Source: Gemmatales bacterium
GTDB lineage: Bacteria; Planctomycetota; Planctomycetia; Gemmatales; Gemmataceae
Direction of reading: 5' to 3'
DNA length: 64,000 bases
Assembly: GCA_026004675.1 (NCBI GenBank)
Contig: BPJP01000009.1
Coordinates: forward strand, 155,294 to 219,293
The notes below the pieces were generated by a model, which saw only the letters and a list, made by a program, of their open reading frames with translations, was not told the origin of the DNA and ran no database searches. Shown piece after piece: positions 36,589 to 45,112 of the stretch. The translations under genes were made by a program, and so were the position numbers. The first letter of the stretch is position 1. Every line of letters begins with the position of its first letter.

Positions 36589-36631
36589 CAAAAGAAAAAA
36601 CCGGGGGGGGTTGTAAAACCCACTCCCGGTT
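36589..36631 (-). terminator. rho-independent terminator of the Cys-rich gene
   Basis: Read on the minus strand, an ACCGGG...CCCGGT stem with GC-rich flanks is followed by TTTTTTCTTTTG. It lies 54 bases beyond the stop codon of the Cys-rich gene and 41 bases after flgL. The stem could slow plus-strand transcription as well, but only the minus strand has a clear T tract. Confidence 0.75.
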
Positions 36632-36684
36632 CGGTTGGCAGAGAGAAACGGGGCCGGTATTACGACCCCGAATCGCGGGGGCCG

Positions 36685-38328
36685 TTATTTCCCGCAGGCG
36701 CCGCCCTGGCAGCTACCGCTTTGGCAGCCGGTGTCGCAGCACGGATCGCAGCAGGGGTCGCAGCAAGCCATGCGACGGCGGAACAGCCTCTTCAAGAAGC
36801 TCTCCCGTTTGCAGCAGCACGAATCGCAGCAGGGGTCGCACGGAACTTTGCAGCAGCGAGTCACCCATACGTCTTGAGGGACGCAGCATTTGACCCGTTT
36901 GCACACCGTGGTCGGCACACACATCGTGACCTTAACCGGAACGCGGCACTTGACGGTGTAGGGGACCATCTTGCACACGCGATAAGGAACCTTGCAGTGC
37001 ACGACGCATTTTTCCATGTGGCAGGTGGTCACCGGGACTTTCTTGACACATTCCTGCTGCACGGTACGCCAGACGGTGTAAGGAACTTTCTTGACGCACT
37101 TTTCCTGCACCATTCGGCAGGTCGTGTGGCAGACTTCCTTCACGATTTCGGCGCCTTCTTTGAATGTCCGGCCTTCGCCTTCGCATTCATAGGTCTTGCC
37201 TTCGGCATCGACGTAAGCGCCGAGCACGTTGCGGACCACCGTGTAAGGAACCTTTTTCTTGACTTCAACCTGCTGCATTTCGCACACGGTATAGGGAACC
37301 TTCTTGCATTCCTTGACCATGCGGCAGCAGTTGACGGTTTCCTTCTTGCAAACCGTGTAAGGGACCTTCTTGCAAACCGTGTAAGGAACTTTGACGGCGA
37401 CGCACTTGCGCACGTAGGTCTTGCACGGCACTTTGCAGCAGACGTAGTCGTCTTTCCAGACCTTGCGGTAGCAGATGCGGTCAGGCTCTTTGCAGATCTT
37501 CAGATGACGGCGACCGGGTTTGCAGCAGGTCTGGCCGGTGCATGGATCGCAGCAGCAGTCGCAGGAGCGTTCCCAGGTCAGGCGGCAGCGACCGCGTTTG
37601 CAGTAAGGAACGCACTCGTAATGACCGCCACATTTCTTCCGCACGGTCTTGTAGGTGCAAACCGGTTCGCACACTGTCTTGTAGCAGGTCTTGTAGCAGG
37701 TGGTCATGACGTTCTTGTAGCAGGTGTACTTGACGTCACGGGTAACCTGTTCCATGACCGGCTTGTAGCAGACGACTTCGCGATAGTAGGTCTTCTGCAC
37801 GGGTTTGCATTCGATATAGCAGCATTCGCGGGTGCGCTGTTCACAGACCTGTTTGCAGATCTGGTAGCGTTCCTTGCGGCACTGCTTTTCGTAAACCGGT
37901 TTGCAAACGGTGTAGCAGCACTCTCTGTAGCAGGTGTGCGGCACGCGTTTGCAGACGACATAGCGGCATTCCTTGTAGGTCGTCTTGTAAACCGGCTTGC
38001 AGACGACGCGTGGGCAGTCTTTATAGCAGATCGTGTAGCATGGTTTGTAGCAGGTCTTGCAGACTTCCTTGTAGCAGGTTTTGGTGCACGGCTTCATGAC
38101 CGTGCATTTAACAGTACGGTAGCATGTATGCCAGCGTCGTTCGAGTACCTTGTTGTAGCAAAGCTTGTAACAGGGCTGACAACACTGGTTACAGCTGGTG
38201 AAGCAGCACTGGTTATCGCAACACGCCGTCGAACACGCGGCGCCGCAATGGCCAGCGGCTGCGGTTTGGACAGCGCCGAGCAGGCCGGCGATAGCGGCCA
38301 GCAGCGGTACTCCCAAGCGCATCCTCAT
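36685..38328 (-). CDS. secreted YTV-type Cys-rich protein
   Basis: A 547-residue protein with a signal peptide (MRMRLGVPLLAAIAGLLGAVQTAAAG). The mature part is a near-continuous run of short Cys repeats: CYKTCYKTVCEPVC in the N-terminal half, then KVPYTVCKKVPYTVCKK-like units in the C-terminal half, the YTV pattern known from planctomycetes. It ends in CCDPCCDPCCD repeats. It has scores of cysteines and almost no long hydrophobic stretches after the signal. The family is thought to contribute to the disulfide-rich planctomycete cell wall. A strong GAGGAGG precedes the ATG. A long antisense frame here is a composition artefact. Confidence 0.92.
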   Translation of the reverse strand: MRMRLGVPLLAAIAGLLGAVQTAAAGHCGAACSTACCDNQCCFTSCNQCCQPCYKLCYNKVLERRWHTCYRTVKCTVMKPCTKTCYKEVCKTCYKPCYTICYKDCPRVVCKPVYKTTYKECRYVVCKRVPHTCYRECCYTVCKPVYEKQCRKERYQICKQVCEQRTRECCYIECKPVQKTYYREVVCYKPVMEQVTRDVKYTCYKNVMTTCYKTCYKTVCEPVCTYKTVRKKCGGHYECVPYCKRGRCRLTWERSCDCCCDPCTGQTCCKPGRRHLKICKEPDRICYRKVWKDDYVCCKVPCKTYVRKCVAVKVPYTVCKKVPYTVCKKETVNCCRMVKECKKVPYTVCEMQQVEVKKKVPYTVVRNVLGAYVDAEGKTYECEGEGRTFKEGAEIVKEVCHTTCRMVQEKCVKKVPYTVWRTVQQECVKKVPVTTCHMEKCVVHCKVPYRVCKMVPYTVKCRVPVKVTMCVPTTVCKRVKCCVPQDVWVTRCCKVPCDPCCDSCCCKRESFLKRLFRRRMACCDPCCDPCCDTGCQSGSCQGGACGK

Positions 38329-38741
38329 GATCTCGCCTCCTCATCGGCACAAGGGCCAGTTGTGTGGATTCGTCCTACGCGGGTCCGTCTTGTGGCGTGA
38401 CCCCCCATTTGATATCGGACAGACCCCTTTCCAGGTTTAACCCAGATTTCCCCGTCACAGGGTTTTTCACTAGATTCACCGGAATGGCGAAACATACTGA
38501 GTCCATCCAATCTTGTTTATCGGCGAGAAGTTCTCACCGAATCACCCATGCCCCGCCGACCTCGCGTGCCCAAACATGCAAGGGTAACGATCATGCCGAC
38601 CATACCAAAAACTCCGCCTCCCCCATGTCGCGAACATGCCGCCTGCCAGCAAGAAACGTCCCTTCGCGCGCTTATCGGCTTGCTGCTCGATGGCTATAAT
38701 TTCCGCTGGAATCGGCGAAACAGGAAAAAAGGAGACGTGCT
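38329..38741. other. intergenic region with no recognisable gene
   Basis: The 413 bases between the divergently transcribed Cys-rich and metallo-hydrolase genes hold only short frames with no ribosome-binding site or family features. Both promoters should lie here; no convincing -35/-10 pair or operator could be picked out by eye. Confidence 0.5.
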
Positions 38742-39428
38742 ATGGCGACGCGAGTCTGTTGGCTGGGACATGCAAGTTTGCTTGTGGAGACAGACGGCAC
38801 GAACATTCTCATTGACCCATTTTTGAACGGCAATCCCAAGGCCGCCAAAAAACCAGGCGACGTTCCAGCGGATTTTATTCTCGTTTCGCACGGCCATCCC
38901 GATCACGTCGGCGATACGATCGACATCGCCAAGCGGACAGGCGCCACGGTCATCAGCAATTACGAAATCTCGGAGTGGCTAGGGAAAAAAGGTTTGACCA
39001 AGGTGCACCCTCTCCAACATGGCGGCGGCAGGGAGTTCGCCTTCGGTCGGGTCAAATTCACCCTCGCATTCCATGGTTCGGTGCTCCCCGACGGCTCTTA
39101 TGGCGGCAACCCAGGAGGCTTCCATCTTTTTCTCAAGGATGGCAAGAAGATTTACGACGCCGCCGACACCGGTTTGTTTGGCGACATGAAACTGATCGGC
39201 GAAGAAGGTATTGACCTCGCCATTTTGCCCATCGGTGACAATTTCACCATGGGACCCGACGACGCCCTTCGAGCCGTCAAACTGTTGGCACCGAAAAAAG
39301 TTCTTCCCATTCATTACAACACCTGGGACCTCATCGCGCAGGATGCCAGCGCATGGGCTGATCGCGTGCGCAAAGAAACGTCGTGCCAGCCTGTCGTGCT
39401 CAATCCTGGCGATTGGCTCGACATCTAG
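38742..39428 (+). CDS. UPF0173-type metal-dependent hydrolase (metallo-beta-lactamase fold)
   Basis: A 228-residue protein of family length. WLGHASLLVETDGTNILIDPFLNGNP is the opening. SHGHPDHVGD is the H-x-H-x-D-H metal motif, and LAFHGSVL, YDAADTGLFGDM and LPIHYNTWDL supply further ligands. It probably binds two divalent metals; the substrate is unknown. The ATG follows GGAGACG. It stands alone, 62 bases upstream of a glycosyltransferase. Confidence 0.93.
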   Translation: MATRVCWLGHASLLVETDGTNILIDPFLNGNPKAAKKPGDVPADFILVSHGHPDHVGDTIDIAKRTGATVISNYEISEWLGKKGLTKVHPLQHGGGREFAFGRVKFTLAFHGSVLPDGSYGGNPGGFHLFLKDGKKIYDAADTGLFGDMKLIGEEGIDLAILPIGDNFTMGPDDALRAVKLLAPKKVLPIHYNTWDLIAQDASAWADRVRKETSCQPVVLNPGDWLDI

Positions 39429-39490
39429 ACCGAAACATCTGTCGCCTGTGTCCGGCAGGTCGCCTTGCACCGCAGCTGCAAAGGATGTTA

Positions 39491-41023
39491 ATGCTAACTG
39501 CGCTTGGATGGCAGAACGGGCTGCGAGTGAGAAGCGAAATGGAATGGACGCACAAACCAGGGTCGCGGCAAACGCCAGGCTGGTCCTGTTCCGAACGGAT
39601 GTGGAGTGGACTGATTGTTATCGCAGCCCTTGTGGGCGCGGGTCTTCGCTGTTTCCACTATTTTGCCGATCCGTCGGTCTGGCACGACGAAGCCGCGTTG
39701 ATTTTGAACGTCATCGACAAAGGATGGCTCGACCTGCTCGGACCTCTCTATTTTGCCGAGGCAGCCCCTCCGCTCTTCTTGTGGCTGGAGCACGCCGTCT
39801 ATCTTGTGCTCGGAGACGGCACGTACATGCTTCGGCTGCTGCCTTTCCTGGCAAGCGTCGGCAGTCTGTTGCTGATGGTTCGATTGGCCCGGCATCTGTT
39901 ATCCCCCCGCGGCGCCTTTTTTGCCGTATTGTTATTCGCCTTCTCGGATCGGCTGCTTTGGCATTCGTGCGAGGCGAAGCCGTATGCCCTCGACGTTTTC
40001 TTTGCCGTCCTCCTTCCATTGTTGTTTGTCGAAACGCTGCACTGGCGAATCAGCCGGCAGATTTACCTTTTCGCTCTCTTGGCGCCGCTGACGATTTTCA
40101 CGATTTATCCGGGCTGTTTCTTGATGGGAGGTGCGGCTCTTGCTTTAGGCCGCCGCCTGTGGGAAGCGCATGAAGATGGCAAACGGTCTTGGCGGGCGTT
40201 TGCCCTCCTTGGCATCTCGATCGTCGTTTCGTTTGCTCTGTTATACGTCGGTCCGGTCCAGGCTCAGCGCTGCGATGCGATGGATTCTTGCTGGGTACGG
40301 ACCTTCCCGGATTGGGGTCGGCCCTGGTCGTGGCCAGGCTGGGCGCTGCTTTCGTCGATTCACGTTGTCGACTACTGCTTTCGTCCCGTCGGCGGTGCCT
40401 GGATCGTTTTGGCCGTCGTCGGCATGAGCCGGTGGCGCAGAGATGCTGCTATTTGGTGGCTGTTCCTGACGCCCATCGGTCTGGCCATGGTCGCCGGATT
40501 GTTGCACGCCTACCCCTACACGGGAGCGCGGGTGATGGTCTTCGCCCTGCCGGCGCTGGCATTGTTTATCGCTGTCGGAACAGAAGTTGTGTTGACGTGG
40601 CTGGACGCGAGGCTTTCGCAGTCCGTCCCTTCCACAAAGTTGGCACGGATGGCGACCGCCTTCTTGGTGGTGTGGCTGGCAGTTCCGGTTGGTTGGTCGT
40701 TTTATCGAGTGGTGAAGCCATGGCGCCGCGCCGACTGTGCTTCTGCCGCACGCTTTATCCTGGCCGAACGTCGACCGCAGGACTTCGTCATCGGCAGTTC
40801 CTGGGAGTCGCAATACTATTTTCGCAGACTTTCCGAAAGCATAGCGGAAACGAAGGAGCCACCACCGGATCGCCGTGTCTGGTATCTCTACAGTGCGGAG
40901 ATGCCGAAGCGCGAATTGCTCCAGTCAGCCCTTCGTTCGGTGCCGGAAGATCGCCGCGTGTTGGCAACTCGTTTCTTCGAGCACATCGTCGTGCTTCTTC
41001 TCGATCGAGCCGAACGTCGCTGA
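39491..41023 (+). CDS. PMT/ArnT-like membrane glycosyltransferase
   Basis: A polytopic protein of about 510 residues. WHDEAALILNVIDKGWLDLLGPLYFAEAAPPLFLWLE is the GT-C first loop with the conserved Asp-Glu pair. SDRLLWHSCEAKPYALDVFFAVLLPLLFVE and IFTIYPGCFLMGGAALALGRRLW match the planctomycete family, with about eleven membrane segments and a short C-terminal domain (FIGSSWESQYYFRRL). AAAGG precedes the ATG at 39491; in-frame ATGs at 39485 and 39539 are alternatives. The sugar donor is presumably a polyprenyl-linked sugar, and the acceptor is unknown. It is not closely similar to the other glycosyltransferase at 22 kb. Confidence 0.86.
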   Translation: MLTALGWQNGLRVRSEMEWTHKPGSRQTPGWSCSERMWSGLIVIAALVGAGLRCFHYFADPSVWHDEAALILNVIDKGWLDLLGPLYFAEAAPPLFLWLEHAVYLVLGDGTYMLRLLPFLASVGSLLLMVRLARHLLSPRGAFFAVLLFAFSDRLLWHSCEAKPYALDVFFAVLLPLLFVETLHWRISRQIYLFALLAPLTIFTIYPGCFLMGGAALALGRRLWEAHEDGKRSWRAFALLGISIVVSFALLYVGPVQAQRCDAMDSCWVRTFPDWGRPWSWPGWALLSSIHVVDYCFRPVGGAWIVLAVVGMSRWRRDAAIWWLFLTPIGLAMVAGLLHAYPYTGARVMVFALPALALFIAVGTEVVLTWLDARLSQSVPSTKLARMATAFLVVWLAVPVGWSFYRVVKPWRRADCASAARFILAERRPQDFVIGSSWESQYYFRRLSESIAETKEPPPDRRVWYLYSAEMPKRELLQSALRSVPEDRRVLATRFFEHIVVLLLDRAERR

Positions 41024-41038
41024 CAGGGTAATCAGAAA

Positions 41039-43075
41039 TCACTTCTCGGTTCGTTCGCAGAAGGCGGAGGCGCCTGGCGCGATGCCGATGGCTCGGACCA
41101 ATTCGAATTGAGCCTTATTGTAGGCGATCAGGGCGTCGAGGTATTGGTTCCGCGCATCGGCGAGGGCAGTGATTGCTTGTTGCGCTTCGATGGCTCGCAG
41201 TTGTCCGCCGAGGATGCCTTTGAAGTTGAGGGGGACAGCCTCGGCAGCAGCGCGGACTTGGGCTTCGGTGGCTTGGATTTGACGGCGCCGCAGCTGGACG
41301 CGGTAGTAAGCCTGGGCGATTTCCGCGGCGATGCGATCCTGGATTTGCACAGCCATGAGGGCGGCCTGCGCATTCTGGCTGGCTCGTTCGCGACGCAGGG
41401 CCATGTTGCCGAATCCCAGATTGCGCATCTCCCACACGAGGAGGGCATCGAAATCCACGCGACCGTTGAATCGGCCAAAGAACGAATCGCGCCCCCCGCC
41501 GAAGCCGCCGCCATCCACTCCCAACTGGACAGTCGGAATGAATGGCCTCCAACGCTCATGACGCAATCGTTCAAGCGTAGCACCCACCAGCGCTTGGTGC
41601 TGGGCCAATTCGGGCCGATTGGTCAAGCCGTGAGCAATCAAATCGGGCAACGGCTCGCGCTCGCTGACGATCTCGATCGGAACTGGCTGGTTTTCCAGTG
41701 GGATCAACACCGTATTTGGATCGAGTCGCAAGAGTCGCACCAACTCGGCAGAAACGAAATGGACGTTTTCCTGCGCTCGGTAGTACTCGCGTCGGCGCTG
41801 CGAAAGGTCCGCACGAGCGCGGCGATCGTCGGCTGGCAAAGCATTACCGGCCCGAACGCGGCTATCAATGAGGTGCACTAGTTTTTCGGCGTTTTCGACG
41901 GCCTCTCGGGCGATGGCCGCCTGGCCTTGGGCCTGTACAAGATCGAAATAGGTCTGGGCGACTTGCAAGAGGGTGTCATTGAAGACAGCACTGCTGGCAG
42001 CGTTAGTGGCGCGTACGAGTTGCCTTTCGGCAAGCGGCCGAAAGATGGCATCAGCGATCGGCAGACCCACAAAAAATCGCGCCGGACCATTGGCACCGCC
42101 CGTCAGAGGCGCGCCCCCGAGGTTGGCGCCGCCGCCGGCAAACAGCGAACTGCGACGCACATCGACAATCGCACCCTGCGTATCCTGGATTCGGCCGTCG
42201 TGAACGTTGTATCCCACGCCTCCCTGCAAATCAGGCAGCCACAATGCCCGTGCGCCGGCCAGTCGCGCCTGAGCCTGCTCGATCCGTTCCAGCGCCAGGG
42301 CGATTTGCAGGTTATTGGCTCCTGCCAGCCGAAACGCCGTCCCCAAGTCGATCGGAAATCGATCGCTTTCAACCGGCGTTGGCTCCAATTTCTTTTCCGA
42401 TGTGGCAGCGATAACCTCCCCTGATGCCATGTCTTCACTCGTTTGCCCAACCTCTGGCGACGGAGTGCCATGCGCTGACTCAGTTGGTTGCGGCACGGCG
42501 ATCGGCCGCCTTTGGTCCTCGATTTCTTCCGCTGACAACGGCAACGACGTCGATGGCTGCGCCGCGCCGTCGGCGGAAGGAGCCAAATCTAGCGGCGAAG
42601 CACCCACCAAAGGAATGGGGCCAGGCTGGGCGGTCTGCTGAACCGAGGGCGGAGCCGCTGATTGCGATGGTTGCCAACTTTCCAGGCTTGCTTGCCGAAT
42701 TGCTGGGTCAACCATCGGCGCGGATGGTTTTGCGGCGGCCAACCTGGTCGGCTCCTCAGACGGAAAAGCGGAGGGCGATGACTGGCGCGGAGGGGTACTG
42801 GCGATGACGGGTCGGCCTAACCCGACTTTACCCGCGTCGGATTGCCGGTTTCTCGCAACGGTCGGTTGGGGGGATGGTGCCGAAACATTGACCAGCGCTG
42901 AAGGGGGCATAGCCATTCCGGGCGGCGTCCAAGTCGGCACCAGAATCGCGTGCATAGGGTCGTGTTGCGGCCCAACCTGAGGATAAGCGCAGCCGCCAAC
43001 CACCATCAGAAAAGAAACCCAGCCACTGATGCTCAGCCGCCGAGCGGCCATCTCGTTTTCGCATCGGCAAGACAT
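41039..43075 (-). CDS. TolC-family outer-membrane efflux lipoprotein
   Basis: A 678-residue protein. After MSCRCENEMAARRLSISGWVSFLMVVGGC, the final Cys in a lipobox-like VVGGC suggests lipid anchoring. Residues 30-240 are a low-complexity Pro/Ala/Ser/Gln region. The C-terminal 440 residues are TolC-like helices: FPIDLGTAFRLAGANNLQIALALERIEQAQARL, QAQGQAAIAREAVENAEKLVHLIDSRVRAGNALPADDRRARADLSQRRREY and ALLVWEMRNLGFGNMALRRER. It would form the outer channel of an efflux or secretion system, but no membrane-fusion or RND partner is adjacent. The long linker before the barrel is unusual. Confidence 0.88.
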   Translation of the reverse strand: MSCRCENEMAARRLSISGWVSFLMVVGGCAYPQVGPQHDPMHAILVPTWTPPGMAMPPSALVNVSAPSPQPTVARNRQSDAGKVGLGRPVIASTPPRQSSPSAFPSEEPTRLAAAKPSAPMVDPAIRQASLESWQPSQSAAPPSVQQTAQPGPIPLVGASPLDLAPSADGAAQPSTSLPLSAEEIEDQRRPIAVPQPTESAHGTPSPEVGQTSEDMASGEVIAATSEKKLEPTPVESDRFPIDLGTAFRLAGANNLQIALALERIEQAQARLAGARALWLPDLQGGVGYNVHDGRIQDTQGAIVDVRRSSLFAGGGANLGGAPLTGGANGPARFFVGLPIADAIFRPLAERQLVRATNAASSAVFNDTLLQVAQTYFDLVQAQGQAAIAREAVENAEKLVHLIDSRVRAGNALPADDRRARADLSQRRREYYRAQENVHFVSAELVRLLRLDPNTVLIPLENQPVPIEIVSEREPLPDLIAHGLTNRPELAQHQALVGATLERLRHERWRPFIPTVQLGVDGGGFGGGRDSFFGRFNGRVDFDALLVWEMRNLGFGNMALRRERASQNAQAALMAVQIQDRIAAEIAQAYYRVQLRRRQIQATEAQVRAAAEAVPLNFKGILGGQLRAIEAQQAITALADARNQYLDALIAYNKAQFELVRAIGIAPGASAFCERTEK

Positions 43076-43168
43076 AGAGGTATCGCTCCGGCTTGAGAAA
43101 GCGGACTCTCCCGTTTTGTATCGGACGTAACGGTTATGCAACATGAATCAAATGCGCAATCGGACAAG

Positions 43169-44014
43169 TCAGGCCGATCGCCGTTTGTGCAGGCTGGAGA
43201 TTTCCAAGGCGATGAGTTGTTGGATGAGGGCGCCGGCTCGCGGCCTCTTTTGGGGATCGCGCGACAACATCCGTTGAACCAAAGAGCACAGAGTAGAGGG
43301 AAGATCGGGTCGATACTGTCGGAGGTTTTCCGGTTCTTCCTCTGCATGGCGCAGCAGCGTTTGCCGGATCGAACCGGCGCGATAGGGAAGCCTGCCAGCC
43401 AGCATCTCGAAAAAGGTGATGCCCAAGCTGAAGATATCGCTGTTGGGGCCGGCCTGGTTGTCGAACAGACAACATTCGGGGGCCAGGTAATTGGCCGTGC
43501 CGAGAATATAGCCTTTGTCCAGAATGGCGGCGTTTTCACCAGGTCGATGGGCAAACCCCAAGTCGATCAACTTCGCGGAACCATTATCAAGAAGGCGAAT
43601 GTTTTCAGGTTTAACGTCAGCGTGCACGAAACCGTGTCGGTGGAGCGCTAACAACGCATCAGTGATTTGTCGAATGATCCATAAAGCTGTTGCGAGATCG
43701 AGCTGGAAGTCCCGCTGAAGTCGGCGCCGCAACGATTCACCGGCCAAAAGCTCCATTACCAGGAAGCACGGCGGCCGGGTGACACTCGCTTTCAGGATGC
43801 GTACCAGGTTTGGATGTCGCACTTTCAAGCCGACCCGCGCTTCGCGCTGTAACAACTTTAGTGCCAGCGCTTTGTCTTCCCAGTCGTCACGCATGAGCTT
43901 GATCGCGCAGTTTTCCCCTGTTTGCGAATCGAACGCCTGGTAGACAACCGTCATGGGGCCACCCCCCAGACGGCGGACAATCTGGTATCCTGGTACGTAA
44001 GGCAACCGATTCAT
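43169..44014 (-). CDS. Ser/Thr protein kinase (single domain)
   Basis: A 281-residue protein consisting of little more than a Hanks-type kinase domain. It has GGGPMTVVYQAF (glycine loop, atypical), CAIKLM with Lys39, a helix-C Glu58, a catalytic loop HADVKPEN at 131-138 (HAD instead of HRD) and the metal motif DLG at 151-153. GTANYLAPE and DIFSLGITFFEMLAGRLPY follow. No membrane or sensor domain is attached. The Lys, Asp and Asn needed for catalysis are present, so activity is plausible. It is in the same orientation as the TolC-like gene, 93 bases upstream of it. Confidence 0.92.
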   Translation of the reverse strand: MNRLPYVPGYQIVRRLGGGPMTVVYQAFDSQTGENCAIKLMRDDWEDKALALKLLQREARVGLKVRHPNLVRILKASVTRPPCFLVMELLAGESLRRRLQRDFQLDLATALWIIRQITDALLALHRHGFVHADVKPENIRLLDNGSAKLIDLGFAHRPGENAAILDKGYILGTANYLAPECCLFDNQAGPNSDIFSLGITFFEMLAGRLPYRAGSIRQTLLRHAEEEPENLRQYRPDLPSTLCSLVQRMLSRDPQKRPRAGALIQQLIALEISSLHKRRSA

Positions 44015-44166
44015 TTCTTCGAAACGGACCGCTAAAAAGAAAGGCTGAAAATCCTATCGGTCATGTCGGCGACAGGAATGAGACGATTTCGTCAAGAAGC
44101 CAGAAGCGAACTATAAGCGGGAACCAAGACGGCATCTATACAAATGAATATAGGGAATTTTCCTAC

Positions 44167-44194
44167 TTGGCGGCCAGCAAAGTCCATCTACAAT
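44167..44194 (+). promoter_or_regulatory. candidate sigma-70-like promoter for the PAS/winged-helix gene
   Basis: TTGGCG at 44167-44172 and TACAAT at 44189-44194 with a 16-base spacer lie in an AT-rich stretch 89 bases before the start codon of the PAS regulator gene. This is by-eye matching to a -35/-10 consensus only. The 268-base gap from 44015 to 44282 otherwise holds no gene. Confidence 0.3.
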
Positions 44195-44282
44195 ATCGTA
44201 AATTATTTCTGCATTTTCGTTCTGAGACAGGAGTCTTGGTTTCGAGACAGTACAAGAGGCACAAAACCAGAGTATCAGACAG

Positions 44283-45029
44283 ATGATTCAAAACTACCCC
44301 CCCACGGATTTCTCCAGGGAAATCCTGTCAGGAGTTCCGCGTGTCGAGATCAACAACGACGAACAACTCGGCAACGAGGTTCTCCAGACCACTCCGGTAT
44401 TTCTCCTGTTTGTTGGTACAGATGAGCGCATTCGCTACATCAACCGCACGCGGCCAGGCTATGCGCTTGACAAGGTGGTCGGGTCAAGCATCTTTTCCTA
44501 TCTTCCGGAAGAAGAGCATGTCGATTGCCGGATTGCCATGGACCACATTCGTAAAACCGGTCAACCCTACGATTACGAAGTTTCAGCTTACGATGCGGAT
44601 GGCAAGTTGATCCGCTACCGCTGCCGAACGGCTCCCGTGTGGAAGGGTAACGAGTTCGTGGGATACTCGATCGCGGCGGTTGATATGCGGAAGCCCCAAG
44701 CTGGCGATGTTGGTTCGTCCGTCAGCAACGGTTCGTTGCCGCCGTTGGAACACCTCGGCATCCGCATCGACTTCGTTCGTTACAAGGCCTATTATGGCAA
44801 CTGCGAGCTTGGGCTGACGCCGACGGAATTCCGCCTGTTGACCATGTTTGTGCGTCAACCGGGCAAAGTCTTTTCGCGCAAGGAACTTCTCCAAGCCGTG
44901 GTCGGTGATTCTGTCCGTTCGCGCACGATCGACGTGCATATTCGCTCACTGCGAAAGAAGTTGAAAAAAGGTCGCTATTTGGTTCAAACGGTTCACGGCG
45001 TCGGATATCGGCTGCGCGAATCCGAGTAA
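44283..45029 (+). CDS. PAS domain-winged helix (OmpR-type) transcription regulator lacking a receiver domain
   Basis: A 248-residue protein. Residues about 30-135 are a PAS domain (TPVFLLFVGTDERIRYINRTRPGYALDKVVGSSIFSYLPEEEH ... YDYEVSAYDADGKLIRYRCRTAPVW), closed by VGYSIAAVDMRK. Residues 150-247 are the Trans_reg_C winged helix: LGLTPTEFRLLTMFVRQPGKVFSRKELLQAVVGDSVRSRTIDVHIRSLRKKLKKGRYLVQTVHGVGYRL, with the recognition helix and wing intact. Typical family members carry a phosphoacceptor receiver; here a PAS sensor takes its place, so it may respond directly to a ligand or redox state. No kinase is adjacent. Confidence 0.88.
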   Translation: MIQNYPPTDFSREILSGVPRVEINNDEQLGNEVLQTTPVFLLFVGTDERIRYINRTRPGYALDKVVGSSIFSYLPEEEHVDCRIAMDHIRKTGQPYDYEVSAYDADGKLIRYRCRTAPVWKGNEFVGYSIAAVDMRKPQAGDVGSSVSNGSLPPLEHLGIRIDFVRYKAYYGNCELGLTPTEFRLLTMFVRQPGKVFSRKELLQAVVGDSVRSRTIDVHIRSLRKKLKKGRYLVQTVHGVGYRLRESE

Positions 45030-45112
45030 TCGGCGTCCTTTTCATTGCTCCGGCTTCGAGGCTGAGGTATGATACTTGCAACTTGGATGCCCCCTCATTG
45101 CCAGAGGCGCCG

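Noticed and set aside
36721..38400. 559-codon open frame antisense to the Cys-rich gene
   Set aside because: The low-complexity Ala/Phe/Asp-rich translation is what the opposite strand of TGC/TGT-rich codons gives; there is no ribosome-binding site or family feature.
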